Shown here: one piece after another, positions 22,260-30,109 of the stretch
Position numbering within the stretch: the first letter of the stretch is position 1
Layout: each line of letters starts with the position of its first letter
Assembly (NCBI GenBank): GCA_018302335.1
Contig: JAGVZT010000044.1
Span: 1-33,516 of the forward strand
Length of the DNA stretch: 33,516 nucleotides
Source: Candidatus Woesearchaeota archaeon
Lineage (GTDB): Archaea > Nanobdellota > Nanobdellia > Woesearchaeales > JAGVZT01
Direction: 5' to 3'
Translations under genes and position numbers: made by a program
The notes under the pieces: generated by a model
What the model saw: the letters and a program-made list of their open reading frames with translations, nothing else
What the model was told of the DNA's origin: nothing
The model's database searches: none

Positions 22260-23179
22260 CGCGCCGCGCTCCGAAGAAAGAACCATAGGTTCGCCGGCCG
22301 CTCCGCGAGCCTGCGCATGAAGTACGGGTACCAGTGCGGACCATAGGGAGTGTACACGCGGACCTGGTAGCCCTGCTCCGCGAGCTTCCTCTGCAGGTCC
22401 TGACGGATGCCGTAGAGCATCTGGAACTCGAATTTCCGCGGGTCTATCTTCCTGGACTGCACGATGCGCAGCGCCCCGAGAATCATCCGCTCGTCATGGG
22501 TGGCGATGCAGGGATACGCGCCCTTCTTCAGCGCGTCCTCGGAGAAGAGCATCTCCGTCAGCCGCATATAACTCCTGTCCACGTCCCCCTTGTCCGGGTA
22601 CGCGACGCTGGCCGGCTCGTTGTAGGCGCCCTTGCACAGCCGGACACCTGCGCCGAGAGCGATGAGCCCTCTCAGGTCCTCCTCGCTGCGGTAGAGATAG
22701 CTCTGGATAACCGTGCCGAGATTGCGGTGCACGGCGCGTAGCCTGCGGTACAGCTCCAGGGTCCGCTCGGTGTGGACGCTGTCCTCCATATCTATGGTGA
22801 CTGAGGTGCGCGATTTCAGCGCACGGAGCGCAAGCCGCCGCGTGAGCGATTCGCACAGCGCGGTGTCGGAATCGAGCCCGAGCTGGGTGAGCTTGACGGA
22901 GATGTTCGCCGTCAGGCCCTGCTCGCGGATGGAGTCTAGCGCGAGGAGATAGGCATCGCACGCATCCTCGGCCTCCGCGGCGGTGGAGACGCTCTCACCG
23001 AGATGGTCCAGGGAAGCGAGAAGCCCTTCGTCATTGAGCCTCTTCGCCGCGGAGAGAGCCTCATCAAGCGTTTCCCCCGCGACGAAGCGGCGGGAGACGC
23101 GCCTCGCCACGGGAAAACCGGTCACGAAGGCGCGCAGTCTCGCGGAGCGGGAGGCCGCGAGCAGCGCCGGACGGAGCAT
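22256..23179 (-). CDS. Proline dehydrogenase (FAD-dependent)
   Basis: 307 residues from the ATG at 23179 (MLRPALLAASRSARLRAF). PRODH family motifs: ANISVKLTQLGLD, VTIDMEDSVHTERTLELYR, RLCKGAYNEP, CIATHDERMI, FEFQMLYGIR and VRVYTPYGPHWYPYFMRRLA followed by ERPAN. The enzyme is a flavin TIM barrel oxidising proline to pyrroline-5-carboxylate, passing electrons to quinone or another acceptor. Length is that of monofunctional PRODH. No P5C dehydrogenase gene is in the window. A longer start would overlap element copy 8; the TATA spacing supports 23179. Confidence 0.92.
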   Translation of the reverse strand: MLRPALLAASRSARLRAFVTGFPVARRVSRRFVAGETLDEALSAAKRLNDEGLLASLDHLGESVSTAAEAEDACDAYLLALDSIREQGLTANISVKLTQLGLDSDTALCESLTRRLALRALKSRTSVTIDMEDSVHTERTLELYRRLRAVHRNLGTVIQSYLYRSEEDLRGLIALGAGVRLCKGAYNEPASVAYPDKGDVDRSYMRLTEMLFSEDALKKGAYPCIATHDERMILGALRIVQSRKIDPRKFEFQMLYGIRQDLQRKLAEQGYQVRVYTPYGPHWYPYFMRRLAERPANLWFFLRSAAR

Positions 23180-23201
23180 GCGTCCCTCGGGGAGATTCGC
23201 T

Positions 23202-23209
23202 CTTATAAG
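23202..23209 (-). promoter_or_regulatory. TATA box for proline dehydrogenase
   Basis: CTTATAAG, itself palindromic, centre 26 bp from the ATG at 23179. Element copy 8 lies 42 bp upstream. Confidence 0.7.
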
Positions 23210-23250
23210 CGTTTCGCCGGCGGGGGCAGTAGAAAAAGCGTGGAGACAGT

Positions 23251-23314
23251 CGGCCGCGCTGCTGAGAATCATCGGAATAACTACCAACGCGGAAAGCGTG
23301 CGACAATGCGACCG
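23251..23314 (-). repeat. CGGCCG-type intergenic element, copy 8
   Basis: On the minus strand: CGGTCGCATTGTCGCACGC, TTTCCGCGTTGG..., GATTCTCAGCAGCGCGGCCG. The core is diverged but both ends are clear. The flank TGGAGACAGTCGGCCGCGCT (plus strand) is shared with copy 10. It lies between divergent TATA boxes 42 and 32 bp from its ends. Confidence 0.75.
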
Positions 23315-23345
23315 AAGCGGTGGAAGCACTGCATTTGCTCAAAAG

Positions 23346-23353
23346 CTTTAAAT
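23346..23353 (+). promoter_or_regulatory. TATA box for the YihY/BrkB gene
   Basis: CTTTAAAT, centre 26 bp from the GTG at 23376, which fixes that GTG as the start. Confidence 0.65.
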
Positions 23354-23375
23354 TGCCGGAAGGAGAGAGAGCAGC

Positions 23376-24263
23376 GTGAACCAGCGACTGCTCGACCGCA
23401 TCTCGGGGCTGACGCGCCTCTCCTGGGACGTGCTCGCCCAGACCAGCAGGCACGACCTCACGGGACTCTCCGCCGAATTCGCCTATTACTTCCTCCTCTC
23501 GCTCTTCCCCATGCTGCTCTTCATCGCCGCGCTCCTCAGCCATCTCGCCACTGTCCCGCAGACCCTGGACGCCATCTTCACCGCGCTCGGGCATCTTTTT
23601 CCTGAGGAACTGGTGCTGCTCTTCCAGAGGGACATCGGCAAGTGGGTATCCTCCGGCTCCCTGACCATATTCTCCCTCAGCCTGGTGCTCTACGCGCTCG
23701 CTGGCTCCCGGGTCTTCCAGGTGATGCTCAAGGCCTTCAACCGCATCCATCCGGGAATGAAGCAGCGCTCCGGGCTGCGCATCCGCGTCGTCTCTCTCCT
23801 GATGGTGCTTGCCGCGGGAGGGGCGCTCGGTGGCGTGCTCCTGCTCAATCTCTTCGGCAGGGAATTCCGGGCGGTCATCGAGCTCGAGGCGCCCCGGTTC
23901 GCGCGCCTCTTCCTGGCGGCCTACGGAGAGATGCTCGGCACCGGCATGGTGCTCTTCCTCGCGGCATACGCGCTGTACGCACTCATCCCCGCAGAGCACC
24001 CCCGGAAACGGGCGCGGGCGGCGAGCTCGGCCTTCTTCGCCATCGCCCTCATCATCGCGACCGGACTGCTCCGGACCTTCACCTCCCGCTCACCGGTGCT
24101 CTCGCTCTACGGCGCGCTCGGCACCGCAATCCTCACCCTGGTCTGGCTCTACGCGCTCGGCTTCGTGTTCTTCCTCGGCGCCGAGCTGAACGCGGTGCTC
24201 CTCTCGCGGCTGCATGAGGGAGAGCGCGCGCAACGCGAAGTCAAGGAGTTGAGCAGGCCCTAG
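23376..24263 (+). CDS. YihY/BrkB (UPF0761) family membrane protein
   Basis: 295 residues from a GTG. The YihY family layout is clear: TGLSAEFAYYFLLSLFPMLL (first helix after the amphipathic start), a second helix at about 100-118, then LMVLAAGGALGGVLLLNLFG, MVLFLAAYALYALIPAEHPR, a further helix at about 220, and a last segment ALGTAILTLVWLYALGFVFF with the conserved LGAELNAVL. Six membrane helices are expected. The family was once called RNase BN, a mis-assignment; its true role is unknown, with an envelope or transport role likely. The stop interlocks with that of the convergent ABC permease in CTAG. Confidence 0.88.
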   Translation: MNQRLLDRISGLTRLSWDVLAQTSRHDLTGLSAEFAYYFLLSLFPMLLFIAALLSHLATVPQTLDAIFTALGHLFPEELVLLFQRDIGKWVSSGSLTIFSLSLVLYALAGSRVFQVMLKAFNRIHPGMKQRSGLRIRVVSLLMVLAAGGALGGVLLLNLFGREFRAVIELEAPRFARLFLAAYGEMLGTGMVLFLAAYALYALIPAEHPRKRARAASSAFFAIALIIATGLLRTFTSRSPVLSLYGALGTAILTLVWLYALGFVFFLGAELNAVLLSRLHEGERAQREVKELSRP

Positions 24264-26065
24264 TCCGGAGAGGGGCTGCGGCTGAGCACGACGGCGGCAA
24301 GAAGGCTGGATCCGACGGCGACGGCCAGCTGGATTATCGCCACGGCAGGCTCCACCCCCGTGTGATAGATGAGCAGCCGCTCGGCGTTCGTGATGGACAT
24401 GGTGAGCGGCGACCATCGGGACACGCTCGCCATGACCGGAGACATCGCCTCGAAGGGGAACAGCAGCCCTGAAAGGAAGAGCATCGGTATCGCGAGCACC
24501 AGCACCGAGAGCAGCGCGGTGTTCTCCGACCTCGCGAGGGAACCGAGCAGCAGCCCCAGGCTGGAGAAAAGAACCGCTGCGAGAGTCGCCGCGAGGAGCG
24601 TCTCTCCGCTGAGCGCATATTTTGCGCCTTGCAGCCACACCACCGCGAGCATGATGGCCAGCTGCGCGGTGCCGAGCAGGGTGAGGAACAGCAGCTTCTC
24701 CACGAGGAATCGCGCAATGGGCATCGGGGAGAGCAGGGTGCGGAACATGGTCATGCTGCGCCTCTCCTCCACGACCGCCATGGAGCCCAGCAGGAGCGAG
24801 AGGAAGAGAAGGACTTGCAGCATCTGATTGGGGGCGAGGAATTCGAGCTGCAACCTGTCCGGGAAGGTCTCCAGCTGCTCCAGGCTCACCGCGCGGACAA
24901 TGTTGCGCGGGGATCTCGCGGTGTACTCGTCGAGCAGCTGCGTGGTGAGGTTCAACTCGTCCTGCAGGCTGATGATCTCCCCGGTGGTGTTCACCACCAG
25001 CTCATCAAGCTCCAGGAGGTATCGCCGCACCTCGCCCTGGAGGCGCTCGGCCTCCGCAAGCACCGTCTCCGCGGCGGAGAGGGAAACCTCGCTGAGATTG
25101 CGCAGCGCGCCCTCGCTCGCGTCGATGCCCTCCTGCAGCACGATGTCCGTCCCTCCGGCCTGGGCAAGCAGGGCGAGCTGCTCAGCAAGGCGCGCTCTCG
25201 CCTCTTCCTGGCGGGCCAGCGCCTCTTCCAGCAGGGCGACGCTCCGGTTGAGCGCCTCGCACTCCGCGGACGCGTTGCCGCAGCGCATCGCGTATTCTTC
25301 CTTGAGGAGGGCAAGCTCCCCGGCAGGAATGCCTCCTGCTGCTAGCCCCTGCTCGGAGAGATTCGCGATGAGCACCCGCATCGCGGAGAGATTCCGCGCG
25401 GTCTCACGGAGCATGGCCATGCGCTCCGCCTCGGCGCGCGCCGCAGCAAGGGAGTCGTTGGCCTGCCGGAGCGCCTCTTTCCCGGGGGGGAAGTCGAGGG
25501 CGCTGAGCGAGTCGTTCAGGGAGAGAGCGCGCAGGTGGATATCCTCGACAGCGGAACGGCTCAGCGCCAGCACTCCGACAACCTCCTTGAGACGGCTGTT
25601 GAGGAGCGAGAGACGCTCCCAGGCGGCCTCGATGAACGCGACGCCTATCTTCTCGTTCATCCCGCTCACCGCGCTCTCGATGGCGGTGCGGAGGGTGAAG
25701 GCGACCTGGCCCTTGGCGTTGTCCAGCACCAGGATGAGACTCGCTCCGCTTCCTGCGGCGATGTCCTCGGTGAACCGCTCCGGGACATAGAGCGCTCCGC
25801 GGAGCTCTCCCCGCTTGACCATGAAATACGTGCGGGCCTCGCACTCATCGGGGAAGGTCACGAGGTCCAGCTCGAAGGGCAGGGTGAACGAGGGGTCCTT
25901 GCTGCAGTATCCCAGGCGGATGTTGTCGAGGTACTGCTCCTTCTGCGCACCGAGGGCGAGGTTGCCGAGGACGAGCATGATGAACACCGGGGTGGCAACG
26001 GAGAGTACCAGGTTCTTGCGCTCCCGGAAGAAGAGCCGCAGGTCCTTGCGGAAGACGGGCAGCAT
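24260..26065 (-). CDS. ABC-2 type exporter permease with large extracytoplasmic coiled coil
   Basis: 601 residues from the ATG at 26065. One membrane helix near the N-terminus (LVLSVATPVFIMLVLGNLAL) is followed by about 340 residues of extracytoplasmic domain, mostly heptad-rich helix (for example LLEEALARQEEARARLAEQL), then about five helices at 385-600 forming the ABC-2 core (MLQVLLFLSLLLGSMAVVEE, ERRSMTMFRTLLSPMP coupling region, ALLSVLVLAIPMLFLSGLLF). This resembles the YhgE/Pip-like and ABC2_membrane_3 architectures. It overlaps the ATPase stop by one base (TGATG), so the two form one exporter. The substrate is unknown; lipid, polysaccharide or protein are all possible. Confidence 0.85.
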   Translation of the reverse strand: MLPVFRKDLRLFFRERKNLVLSVATPVFIMLVLGNLALGAQKEQYLDNIRLGYCSKDPSFTLPFELDLVTFPDECEARTYFMVKRGELRGALYVPERFTEDIAAGSGASLILVLDNAKGQVAFTLRTAIESAVSGMNEKIGVAFIEAAWERLSLLNSRLKEVVGVLALSRSAVEDIHLRALSLNDSLSALDFPPGKEALRQANDSLAAARAEAERMAMLRETARNLSAMRVLIANLSEQGLAAGGIPAGELALLKEEYAMRCGNASAECEALNRSVALLEEALARQEEARARLAEQLALLAQAGGTDIVLQEGIDASEGALRNLSEVSLSAAETVLAEAERLQGEVRRYLLELDELVVNTTGEIISLQDELNLTTQLLDEYTARSPRNIVRAVSLEQLETFPDRLQLEFLAPNQMLQVLLFLSLLLGSMAVVEERRSMTMFRTLLSPMPIARFLVEKLLFLTLLGTAQLAIMLAVVWLQGAKYALSGETLLAATLAAVLFSSLGLLLGSLARSENTALLSVLVLAIPMLFLSGLLFPFEAMSPVMASVSRWSPLTMSITNAERLLIYHTGVEPAVAIIQLAVAVGSSLLAAVVLSRSPSPD

Positions 26066-26799
26066 CAGCCGCCTCCGAGGAGGGCGACGAACGCCTCCTC
26101 CAGGGTGCGGCCGTGCTTCTTCTTGAGGCCCTTTGGAGTATCGATGGTGACGAGCTTTCCCCGCTGGATGACCGCGATGCGGTCGCACAGCCGGTCCACC
26201 TCCTCCAGGTAGTGCGAGGTGTAGAGAATCGTGACCTTCTGGTCCCGCAGGCGCTCGATGACCTCCCACAGCCCATGGCGGGAGATGGGGTCGACCCCCA
26301 CCGTAGGCTCGTCGAGGTAGACGATGCGCGGGCTGTGCACCAGGGCGATGGCGAGGTTCAGCCGCTTCTTCATCCCTCCGGAGAGGGCGTGCGCCCTCGC
26401 ATCCGCTTTCTCCGTCAGCCCGAGGAGCGTCAGAAGCTCGGCCGCGCGGCCATCGAGAGAGGCGCGTGGCAGCCCGTAGAGAGAGCCGAAATAGCGCAGA
26501 TTCTCACGGACCGTGAGGCGGGAGTAGAAGCTGTCCTCCTGGGGCGCCCAGCCGACGAGCGGCTTCAGCTCCCGGTCCGTGATGGAGACGCCGTCGACCG
26601 TGGCGCTGCCGGACGTCGGACGCAGATAGCCGGCGAGCATCCGGATGAGGGTGCTCTTCCCCGCGCCGTTCGGGCCGAGCAGGCCGAAGACTTCCCCCTC
26701 GCGGATGGTGAACGACAGCCCGTCCAGGGCACGGAACGGCCTGCCGAGCAGGGGCCGGAACTCCTTGGTGAGACTGTTCACCACGAGGAGGTCCTGCAT
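26065..26799 (-). CDS. ABC transporter ATP-binding protein
   Basis: 244 residues from the ATG at 26799. Walker A GLLGPNGAGKSTLIRML, Q-loop VGWAPQEDSF, signature ALSGGMKKRLNLA, Walker B IVYLDEPTVGVDP, and switch His in ILYTSHYLEEVDRLCDRI. These are the features of ABC-2/DrrA-type exporters. The longer frame upstream was rejected because the TATA box at 26822-26829 is 26 bp from this ATG. It pairs with the permease immediately downstream. Confidence 0.95.
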   Translation of the reverse strand: MQDLLVVNSLTKEFRPLLGRPFRALDGLSFTIREGEVFGLLGPNGAGKSTLIRMLAGYLRPTSGSATVDGVSITDRELKPLVGWAPQEDSFYSRLTVRENLRYFGSLYGLPRASLDGRAAELLTLLGLTEKADARAHALSGGMKKRLNLAIALVHSPRIVYLDEPTVGVDPISRHGLWEVIERLRDQKVTILYTSHYLEEVDRLCDRIAVIQRGKLVTIDTPKGLKKKHGRTLEEAFVALLGGG

Positions 26800-26821
26800 G
26801 GCCTCACACCGGGGTGGATGC

Positions 26822-26829
26822 TTTAAATA
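26822..26829 (-). promoter_or_regulatory. TATA box for the ABC exporter operon
   Basis: TATTTAAA on the reverse strand, centre 26 bp from the ATG at 26799. Confidence 0.7.
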
Positions 26830-26842
26830 CATTGCCGCTAGG

Positions 26843-26850
26843 TTTATCAT
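26843..26850 (+). promoter_or_regulatory. TATA box for the methyltransferase gene
   Basis: TTTATCAT, centre 26 bp from the ATG at 26872. Back-to-back with the ABC promoter, with only 13 bp between the two boxes. Confidence 0.55.
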
Positions 26851-26871
26851 GCCCGCTTCGCAGGCAGGGGC

Positions 26872-27576
26872 ATGGACCCTTACCGCAAGCTTGCCCTCTA
26901 CTATGACCGCATCTATCACGGGAAGGACTACCGCACGGAATCAGCAAGTATAGCGCAGCTTATCCGCAGGCACACCCACGGGAAGGAACTGCTCGATGTC
27001 GGCTGCGGCACGGGCCAGCATCTCGTCCATCTCAGGAAGCAGTTCCGCTGTACTGGAGTCGATGCGAGCGCGGCGATGCTCGCGGTCGCGCGAAAGAAGG
27101 TGAAAGGAGCGCGTTTCCACAAGGGGGACATGCGCACCTTCTCGTTGCGGAAGAAGTTCGACGCCCTGGTATGCCTCTTCAGCGGGATTGGCTACCTCCG
27201 CTCCGACCGGGAGCTGGTGCAGGCATTCAGGAACTTCCTGCGCCATCTCAGGCCGGGAGGGGTCTGCCTGGTCGAGCCGTGGCTCTCTCCCCGTGTGTTC
27301 AAGGCGGGGAGGCCGCACATGGTCACCTATGACAATGCGGACCTCAAGATGGCCAGGCTGAACGTCAGTGAGCGAAAGAAGGACCTCTCTGTGCTGGACA
27401 TGCACCACCTTATAGCGGAGCGTCGCACGAGGGTGCGCTACCTCCGCAGCAGGCATGAGCTCCGGATGGTCGGCACGCCCAAGCTGCTGCAACTGATGCG
27501 CAGGGCGGGGCTGAGGGCGCGTTTCCTCCGCCGAGGGCTGACTGGCCGGGGGCTCCTGGTGGGCACGAAGCCCTGA
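26872..27576 (+). CDS. Class I SAM-dependent methyltransferase
   Basis: 234 residues. It begins MDPYRKLALYYDRIYHGKDY, then motif I ELLDVGCGTGQHLVHL (about 39-54), acidic motif II TGVDASAAML, motif III GARFHKGDMRTFSL and the post-I/IV segment FDALVCLFSGIGYL. These match Methyltransf_11/25-type enzymes, close in layout to sugar N,N-dimethyltransferases (TylM1/DesVI class), which have the same YYDRIYHGKDY opening and FSGIGY motif. The acceptor is unknown; an amino-sugar is a reasonable guess. Leaderless; divergent from the ABC exporter, which could be functionally linked. Confidence 0.82.
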   Translation: MDPYRKLALYYDRIYHGKDYRTESASIAQLIRRHTHGKELLDVGCGTGQHLVHLRKQFRCTGVDASAAMLAVARKKVKGARFHKGDMRTFSLRKKFDALVCLFSGIGYLRSDRELVQAFRNFLRHLRPGGVCLVEPWLSPRVFKAGRPHMVTYDNADLKMARLNVSERKKDLSVLDMHHLIAERRTRVRYLRSRHELRMVGTPKLLQLMRRAGLRARFLRRGLTGRGLLVGTKP

Positions 27577-27590
27577 GGCCGGGCAATACT

Positions 27591-27598
27591 TTTATAAA
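27591..27598 (+). promoter_or_regulatory. TATA box for the acidic zinc-finger protein gene
   Basis: TTTATAAA, centre 26 bp from the ATG at 27621. Confidence 0.7.
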
Positions 27599-27620
27599 GG
27601 CCCATTTTCGGAAGGACTCC

Positions 27621-27938
27621 ATGGGCGACGAAGACGAGGATTTCGAGGAAGAGGCGCCCGAGGACCCGGAACTCGAGATGGAGCTCGGCAAGAAGGACGA
27701 GGACATCTACGAGGAGACCGGCCGCGAGGAGCTGCTGGACGATGATGAGATAGAGGCCTGGGAAGAGGGCTTCATGGCGGGAGCCGAGGGCGAGGGGCAG
27801 GGGGGGAAGTGCAAGCAGTGCGGCAAGGCGCTCACCCCGGACGAGACCATCGAGCACAAGGTCGGCGACCACATCCTGAAATTCTGCTCAGACCTCTGCG
27901 CAGAGGCCTACGAGGAAGAGCTCGAGGAAGAGGACTAG
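27621..27938 (+). CDS. Acidic protein with C-terminal TRASH/MYM-like zinc finger
   Basis: 105 residues. The first 60 are very acidic (MGDEDEDFEEEAPEDPELEM). After a Gly-rich linker comes KCKQCGKALTPDETIEHKVG, then KFCSDLCAEAYEEE, a treble-clef pattern CxxC...CxxxC as in TRASH/MYM/YHS metal-binding fingers. The role is unknown; metal sensing or a protein-interaction adaptor is plausible. Its stop interlocks with that of the convergent gene in CTAG. Confidence 0.75.
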   Translation: MGDEDEDFEEEAPEDPELEMELGKKDEDIYEETGREELLDDDEIEAWEEGFMAGAEGEGQGGKCKQCGKALTPDETIEHKVGDHILKFCSDLCAEAYEEELEEED

Positions 27939-28411
27939 CGCGCCCGCAGCCAGAGCAGGAGCATCAGGCCGCTCAGGGCAAGCGAATAGGCCCGCTGGAA
28001 TGTTCTTGAGGGGATGTACAGCCGGTTCACCCCCGGTTTTCTGAAGGGGTACAGCAGCATGTTCTCCGGATGCCCCAGCACATCCAGCAGGAGGTGGCTC
28101 CCTATGCCGAACACCAGGGAGTGCATCACGAGCGAAGGGTCTGCAGGGATGCCCGTCGCGATGGTCACCACGCGCCTGATGGCGAGACCAAGGACGATGA
28201 GGAGCAGCCCGCCCATGGGGGAGTGCAACGCACCTCGCTGCAAGTGGGGCAGCACCCCATGCAGGCCGTATCTCTTCAGGAGATGCCGCGCTTGGACATA
28301 ATACTCCATGTCCGGAGCATAGACCGCGTAGAGCAGGGCAGGAAAATCGAAGACAGCGGGGTACGCCAGCCCGAGCAGGGCCATGGCGAAGTGCGCGTAG
28401 ATGTACGGCAT
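27935..28411 (-). CDS. Predicted membrane-bound metal-dependent hydrolase (YdjM/DUF457/DUF4184-like)
   Basis: 158 residues from the ATG at 28411 (MPYIYAHFAMALLGLAYPAV). Conserved polar residues sit inside hydrophobic segments: AHFAMAL near the start, VYAPDMEYY (about 35-43), LHSPMGGLLLIVLGLAI and IGSHLLLDVLGHPENM. This His/Asp pattern is that of the YdjM/DUF457 membrane hydrolases. Reaction unknown. Longer in-frame starts at 28438 and 28498 would precede the predicted transcript start set by the TATA box 27 bp upstream. Confidence 0.65.
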   Translation of the reverse strand: MPYIYAHFAMALLGLAYPAVFDFPALLYAVYAPDMEYYVQARHLLKRYGLHGVLPHLQRGALHSPMGGLLLIVLGLAIRRVVTIATGIPADPSLVMHSLVFGIGSHLLLDVLGHPENMLLYPFRKPGVNRLYIPSRTFQRAYSLALSGLMLLLWLRAR

Positions 28412-28434
28412 CCGCTCCCGTAGGAAAGGGGGAC

Positions 28435-28442
28435 TCATAAAG
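28435..28442 (-). promoter_or_regulatory. TATA box for gene 27935-28411
   Basis: CTTTATGA on the reverse strand, centre 27 bp from the ATG at 28411. Element copy 9 begins 40 bp upstream. Confidence 0.55.
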
Positions 28443-28481
28443 CTTACGGTCGGCCGGACCGCAGAGATAGTTGCAGCGCTT

Positions 28482-28549
28482 CGGCCGCAGTGACGCATGA
28501 TATCCGGGTTGTCTCACCGGAATGCCGGGTATCCTCAGCAACCCGGCCG
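28482..28549 (+). repeat. 68-bp CGGCCG-ended intergenic element, copy 9
   Basis: CGGCCGCAGTGACGCATG, core ATCCGGGTTGTCTCACCGGA, end CAGCAACCCGGCCG. One of the best-preserved copies. An extra CGGCCG lies 31 bp upstream at 28451. It sits between gene 28560 (stop) and the TATA box at 28435. Confidence 0.88.
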
Positions 28550-28559
28550 ATGTATCCCC

Positions 28560-29243
28560 CTACTTTGCCTGTCGGCCACCCAGCTGCGAGCTCAGGATCT
28601 TCTGCCAGATTTTCCTGGAGAGCGAGGTGGTGAGCGCCTCGACGTCAGCAGTGGCCTCGCGGACCTCGCTGTCGTCGATGTGCGCCTCGTAGTACGCCGC
28701 CATCTTCCCGATGATGTTGAGCAGGTCGCTGCAGTAGTCCAGGTATTCCGGGACGCGCTCCGCTGGCCTGCGCGAGATGAGGGGGTCCTTCTTCAGCTGG
28801 TGCATGTCGATGACATGCGCAAGGGCCCGCAGGGTGTGCAGCTGCCGCAGGCTGTCCTTCCTCCGCTGCCTGCGCTCCGCGGACACCACGAAGAACAGCC
28901 CGCCGCCGAGCAGCACGATGGCGGAGATGACCGCGTCAATCGCCTGGAGGAACTCCTCCATACGGAACTCCGCGTGGAGATTGTAGAGAATCATCCGGAA
29001 GAAGAGGGAGAGCAGGACGAGCGCGAGGAGGAGGAGCAGCGCGGTGAGCATGGCGCTGAGCACGCGTATGGTCTTCCTGGGTCGCATGATTGCCGCGATG
29101 CCCGCATCCATCTGCCCGGCCCGCTCGTGTATCTCGCATGCGATGCCCGAAAGGCCGGAGCCGGGAAAGCGCTCCGCGATGGCCTCCAGGACCCCGTCTG
29201 AGGTCTGGATGATTTCCTGGGAGCGCAACTCCGCATATCGCAT
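28560..29243 (-). CDS. Hypothetical membrane protein, 227 residues
   Basis: A soluble N-terminus of about 58 residues, then two hydrophobic segments, VLSAMLTALLLLLALVLLSLFF (in part, about 61-82) and DAVISAIVLLGGGLFFVV (about 103-121), followed by a helical cytoplasmic domain of about 105 residues rich in charged residues. No catalytic motif and no family recognised. Leaderless start supported by a TATA box 26 bp upstream. It is divergent from the triosephosphate isomerase gene with element copy 10 between them. Confidence 0.7.
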   Translation of the reverse strand: MRYAELRSQEIIQTSDGVLEAIAERFPGSGLSGIACEIHERAGQMDAGIAAIMRPRKTIRVLSAMLTALLLLLALVLLSLFFRMILYNLHAEFRMEEFLQAIDAVISAIVLLGGGLFFVVSAERRQRRKDSLRQLHTLRALAHVIDMHQLKKDPLISRRPAERVPEYLDYCSDLLNIIGKMAAYYEAHIDDSEVREATADVEALTTSLSRKIWQKILSSQLGGRQAK

Positions 29244-29265
29244 GCCGGGAGGAGCGGACCCGGAC

Positions 29266-29273
29266 TTTTAAAC
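29266..29273 (-). promoter_or_regulatory. TATA box for gene 28560-29243
   Basis: GTTTAAAA on the reverse strand, centre 26 bp from the ATG at 29243. Element copy 10 is 37 bp upstream. Confidence 0.7.
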
Positions 29274-29309
29274 ATGCCGCGCGCCGTCGGAAATACCTGG
29301 AGACATGGT

Positions 29310-29377
29310 CGGCCGCGCTGGGGATGGTCATCGGCGCGCCGGCGGGACTAGGCGGATATCCCACGGCATTGCGGCCA
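29310..29377 (-). repeat. 68-bp CGGCCG-ended intergenic element, copy 10
   Basis: On the minus strand: TGGCCGCAATGCCGTGGGAT, core ATCCGCCTAGTCCCGCCGGC, end CCCAGCGCGGCCG. It is centred between two divergent TATA boxes, 37 and 34 bp away. Confidence 0.78.
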
Positions 29378-29410
29378 ATCCTCCCTTTTATTCGGCGGGC
29401 GGAGCAATCC

Positions 29411-29418
29411 TTTTAAAC
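29411..29418 (+). promoter_or_regulatory. TATA box for the triosephosphate isomerase operon
   Basis: TTTTAAAC predicts a start near 29441, leaving a leader of a few bases before the ATG at 29447. This rules out the in-frame GTG at 29432. Confidence 0.6.
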
Positions 29419-29446
29419 AGCGTCGCCATCCGTGACCAGGGGGAGC

Positions 29447-30109
29447 ATGCTGGAACTGCCTGTCATCGTGGTCAACTTCAAGAACTACGAGCAGTGCTAC
29501 GGCAGGCGAGCAGTGGAACTGGCGAGGCTCGTGGAGGCCATCGCCCGGGAGACCGGCGCCTCTCTTGCGGTCGCGCCGAACAACATCGACCTCTACCGGG
29601 TCTGCCAGGCGGTCGCCATCCCGGTGTTCGCGCAGCATGTCACCGACATCACCTTCGGCTCGTACACCGGCCATGTCCTCCCGGAAGCGGTGAAGGAGGC
29701 CGGAGCCACCGGAACCTTGCTGAATCATGCGGAGAAAGCACGCGACCTGCAGACCGTGCGCCGCGCGGTGGAGCGCTGCCGCCAGGTCGGCCTGCTCTCA
29801 GTGGTGTGCGCCGCCAGCATGGAACAGTCAGGGCAGTTCGCCGCAATGCGGCCGGACCTCCTCGCGCTGGAACCGCCGGAGCTCATCGGCGGCGAGGTCT
29901 CCGTGACGACCCAGCGAGAGTTGCTCGCAGCCGCGGTGGCTCGCTCCGGAACAGTCCCGCTGCTCTGCGGAGCGGGGGTGCGCAGCCCGCATGATGTCCA
30001 CGCGGCGCTCGAGCTCGGGATGCGCGGGGTGCTGCTCTCCTCGGGCGTGGTGCTCGCGGAGAATCCCCGAGCGGCGCTCACGGGACTTGCCAGGGCGGTG
30101 AACGCATGA
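29447..30109 (+). CDS. tpiA: Triosephosphate isomerase (archaeal type)
   Basis: 220 residues, the short archaeal form. Catalytic elements: NFKNY (Asn and Lys near residue 10), FAQHVTDITFGSYTGHV (electrophile His), ALEPPELIG (catalytic Glu), then GAGVRSPHDVHAAL and GVLLSSGVV, the phosphate-binding loops. It interconverts dihydroxyacetone phosphate and glyceraldehyde 3-phosphate in the cytoplasm. The stop overlaps the ATG of the beta-helix gene (ATGA), an unusual operon partner for a central glycolytic enzyme. Confidence 0.95.
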   Translation: MLELPVIVVNFKNYEQCYGRRAVELARLVEAIARETGASLAVAPNNIDLYRVCQAVAIPVFAQHVTDITFGSYTGHVLPEAVKEAGATGTLLNHAEKARDLQTVRRAVERCRQVGLLSVVCAASMEQSGQFAAMRPDLLALEPPELIGGEVSVTTQRELLAAAVARSGTVPLLCGAGVRSPHDVHAALELGMRGVLLSSGVVLAENPRAALTGLARAVNA

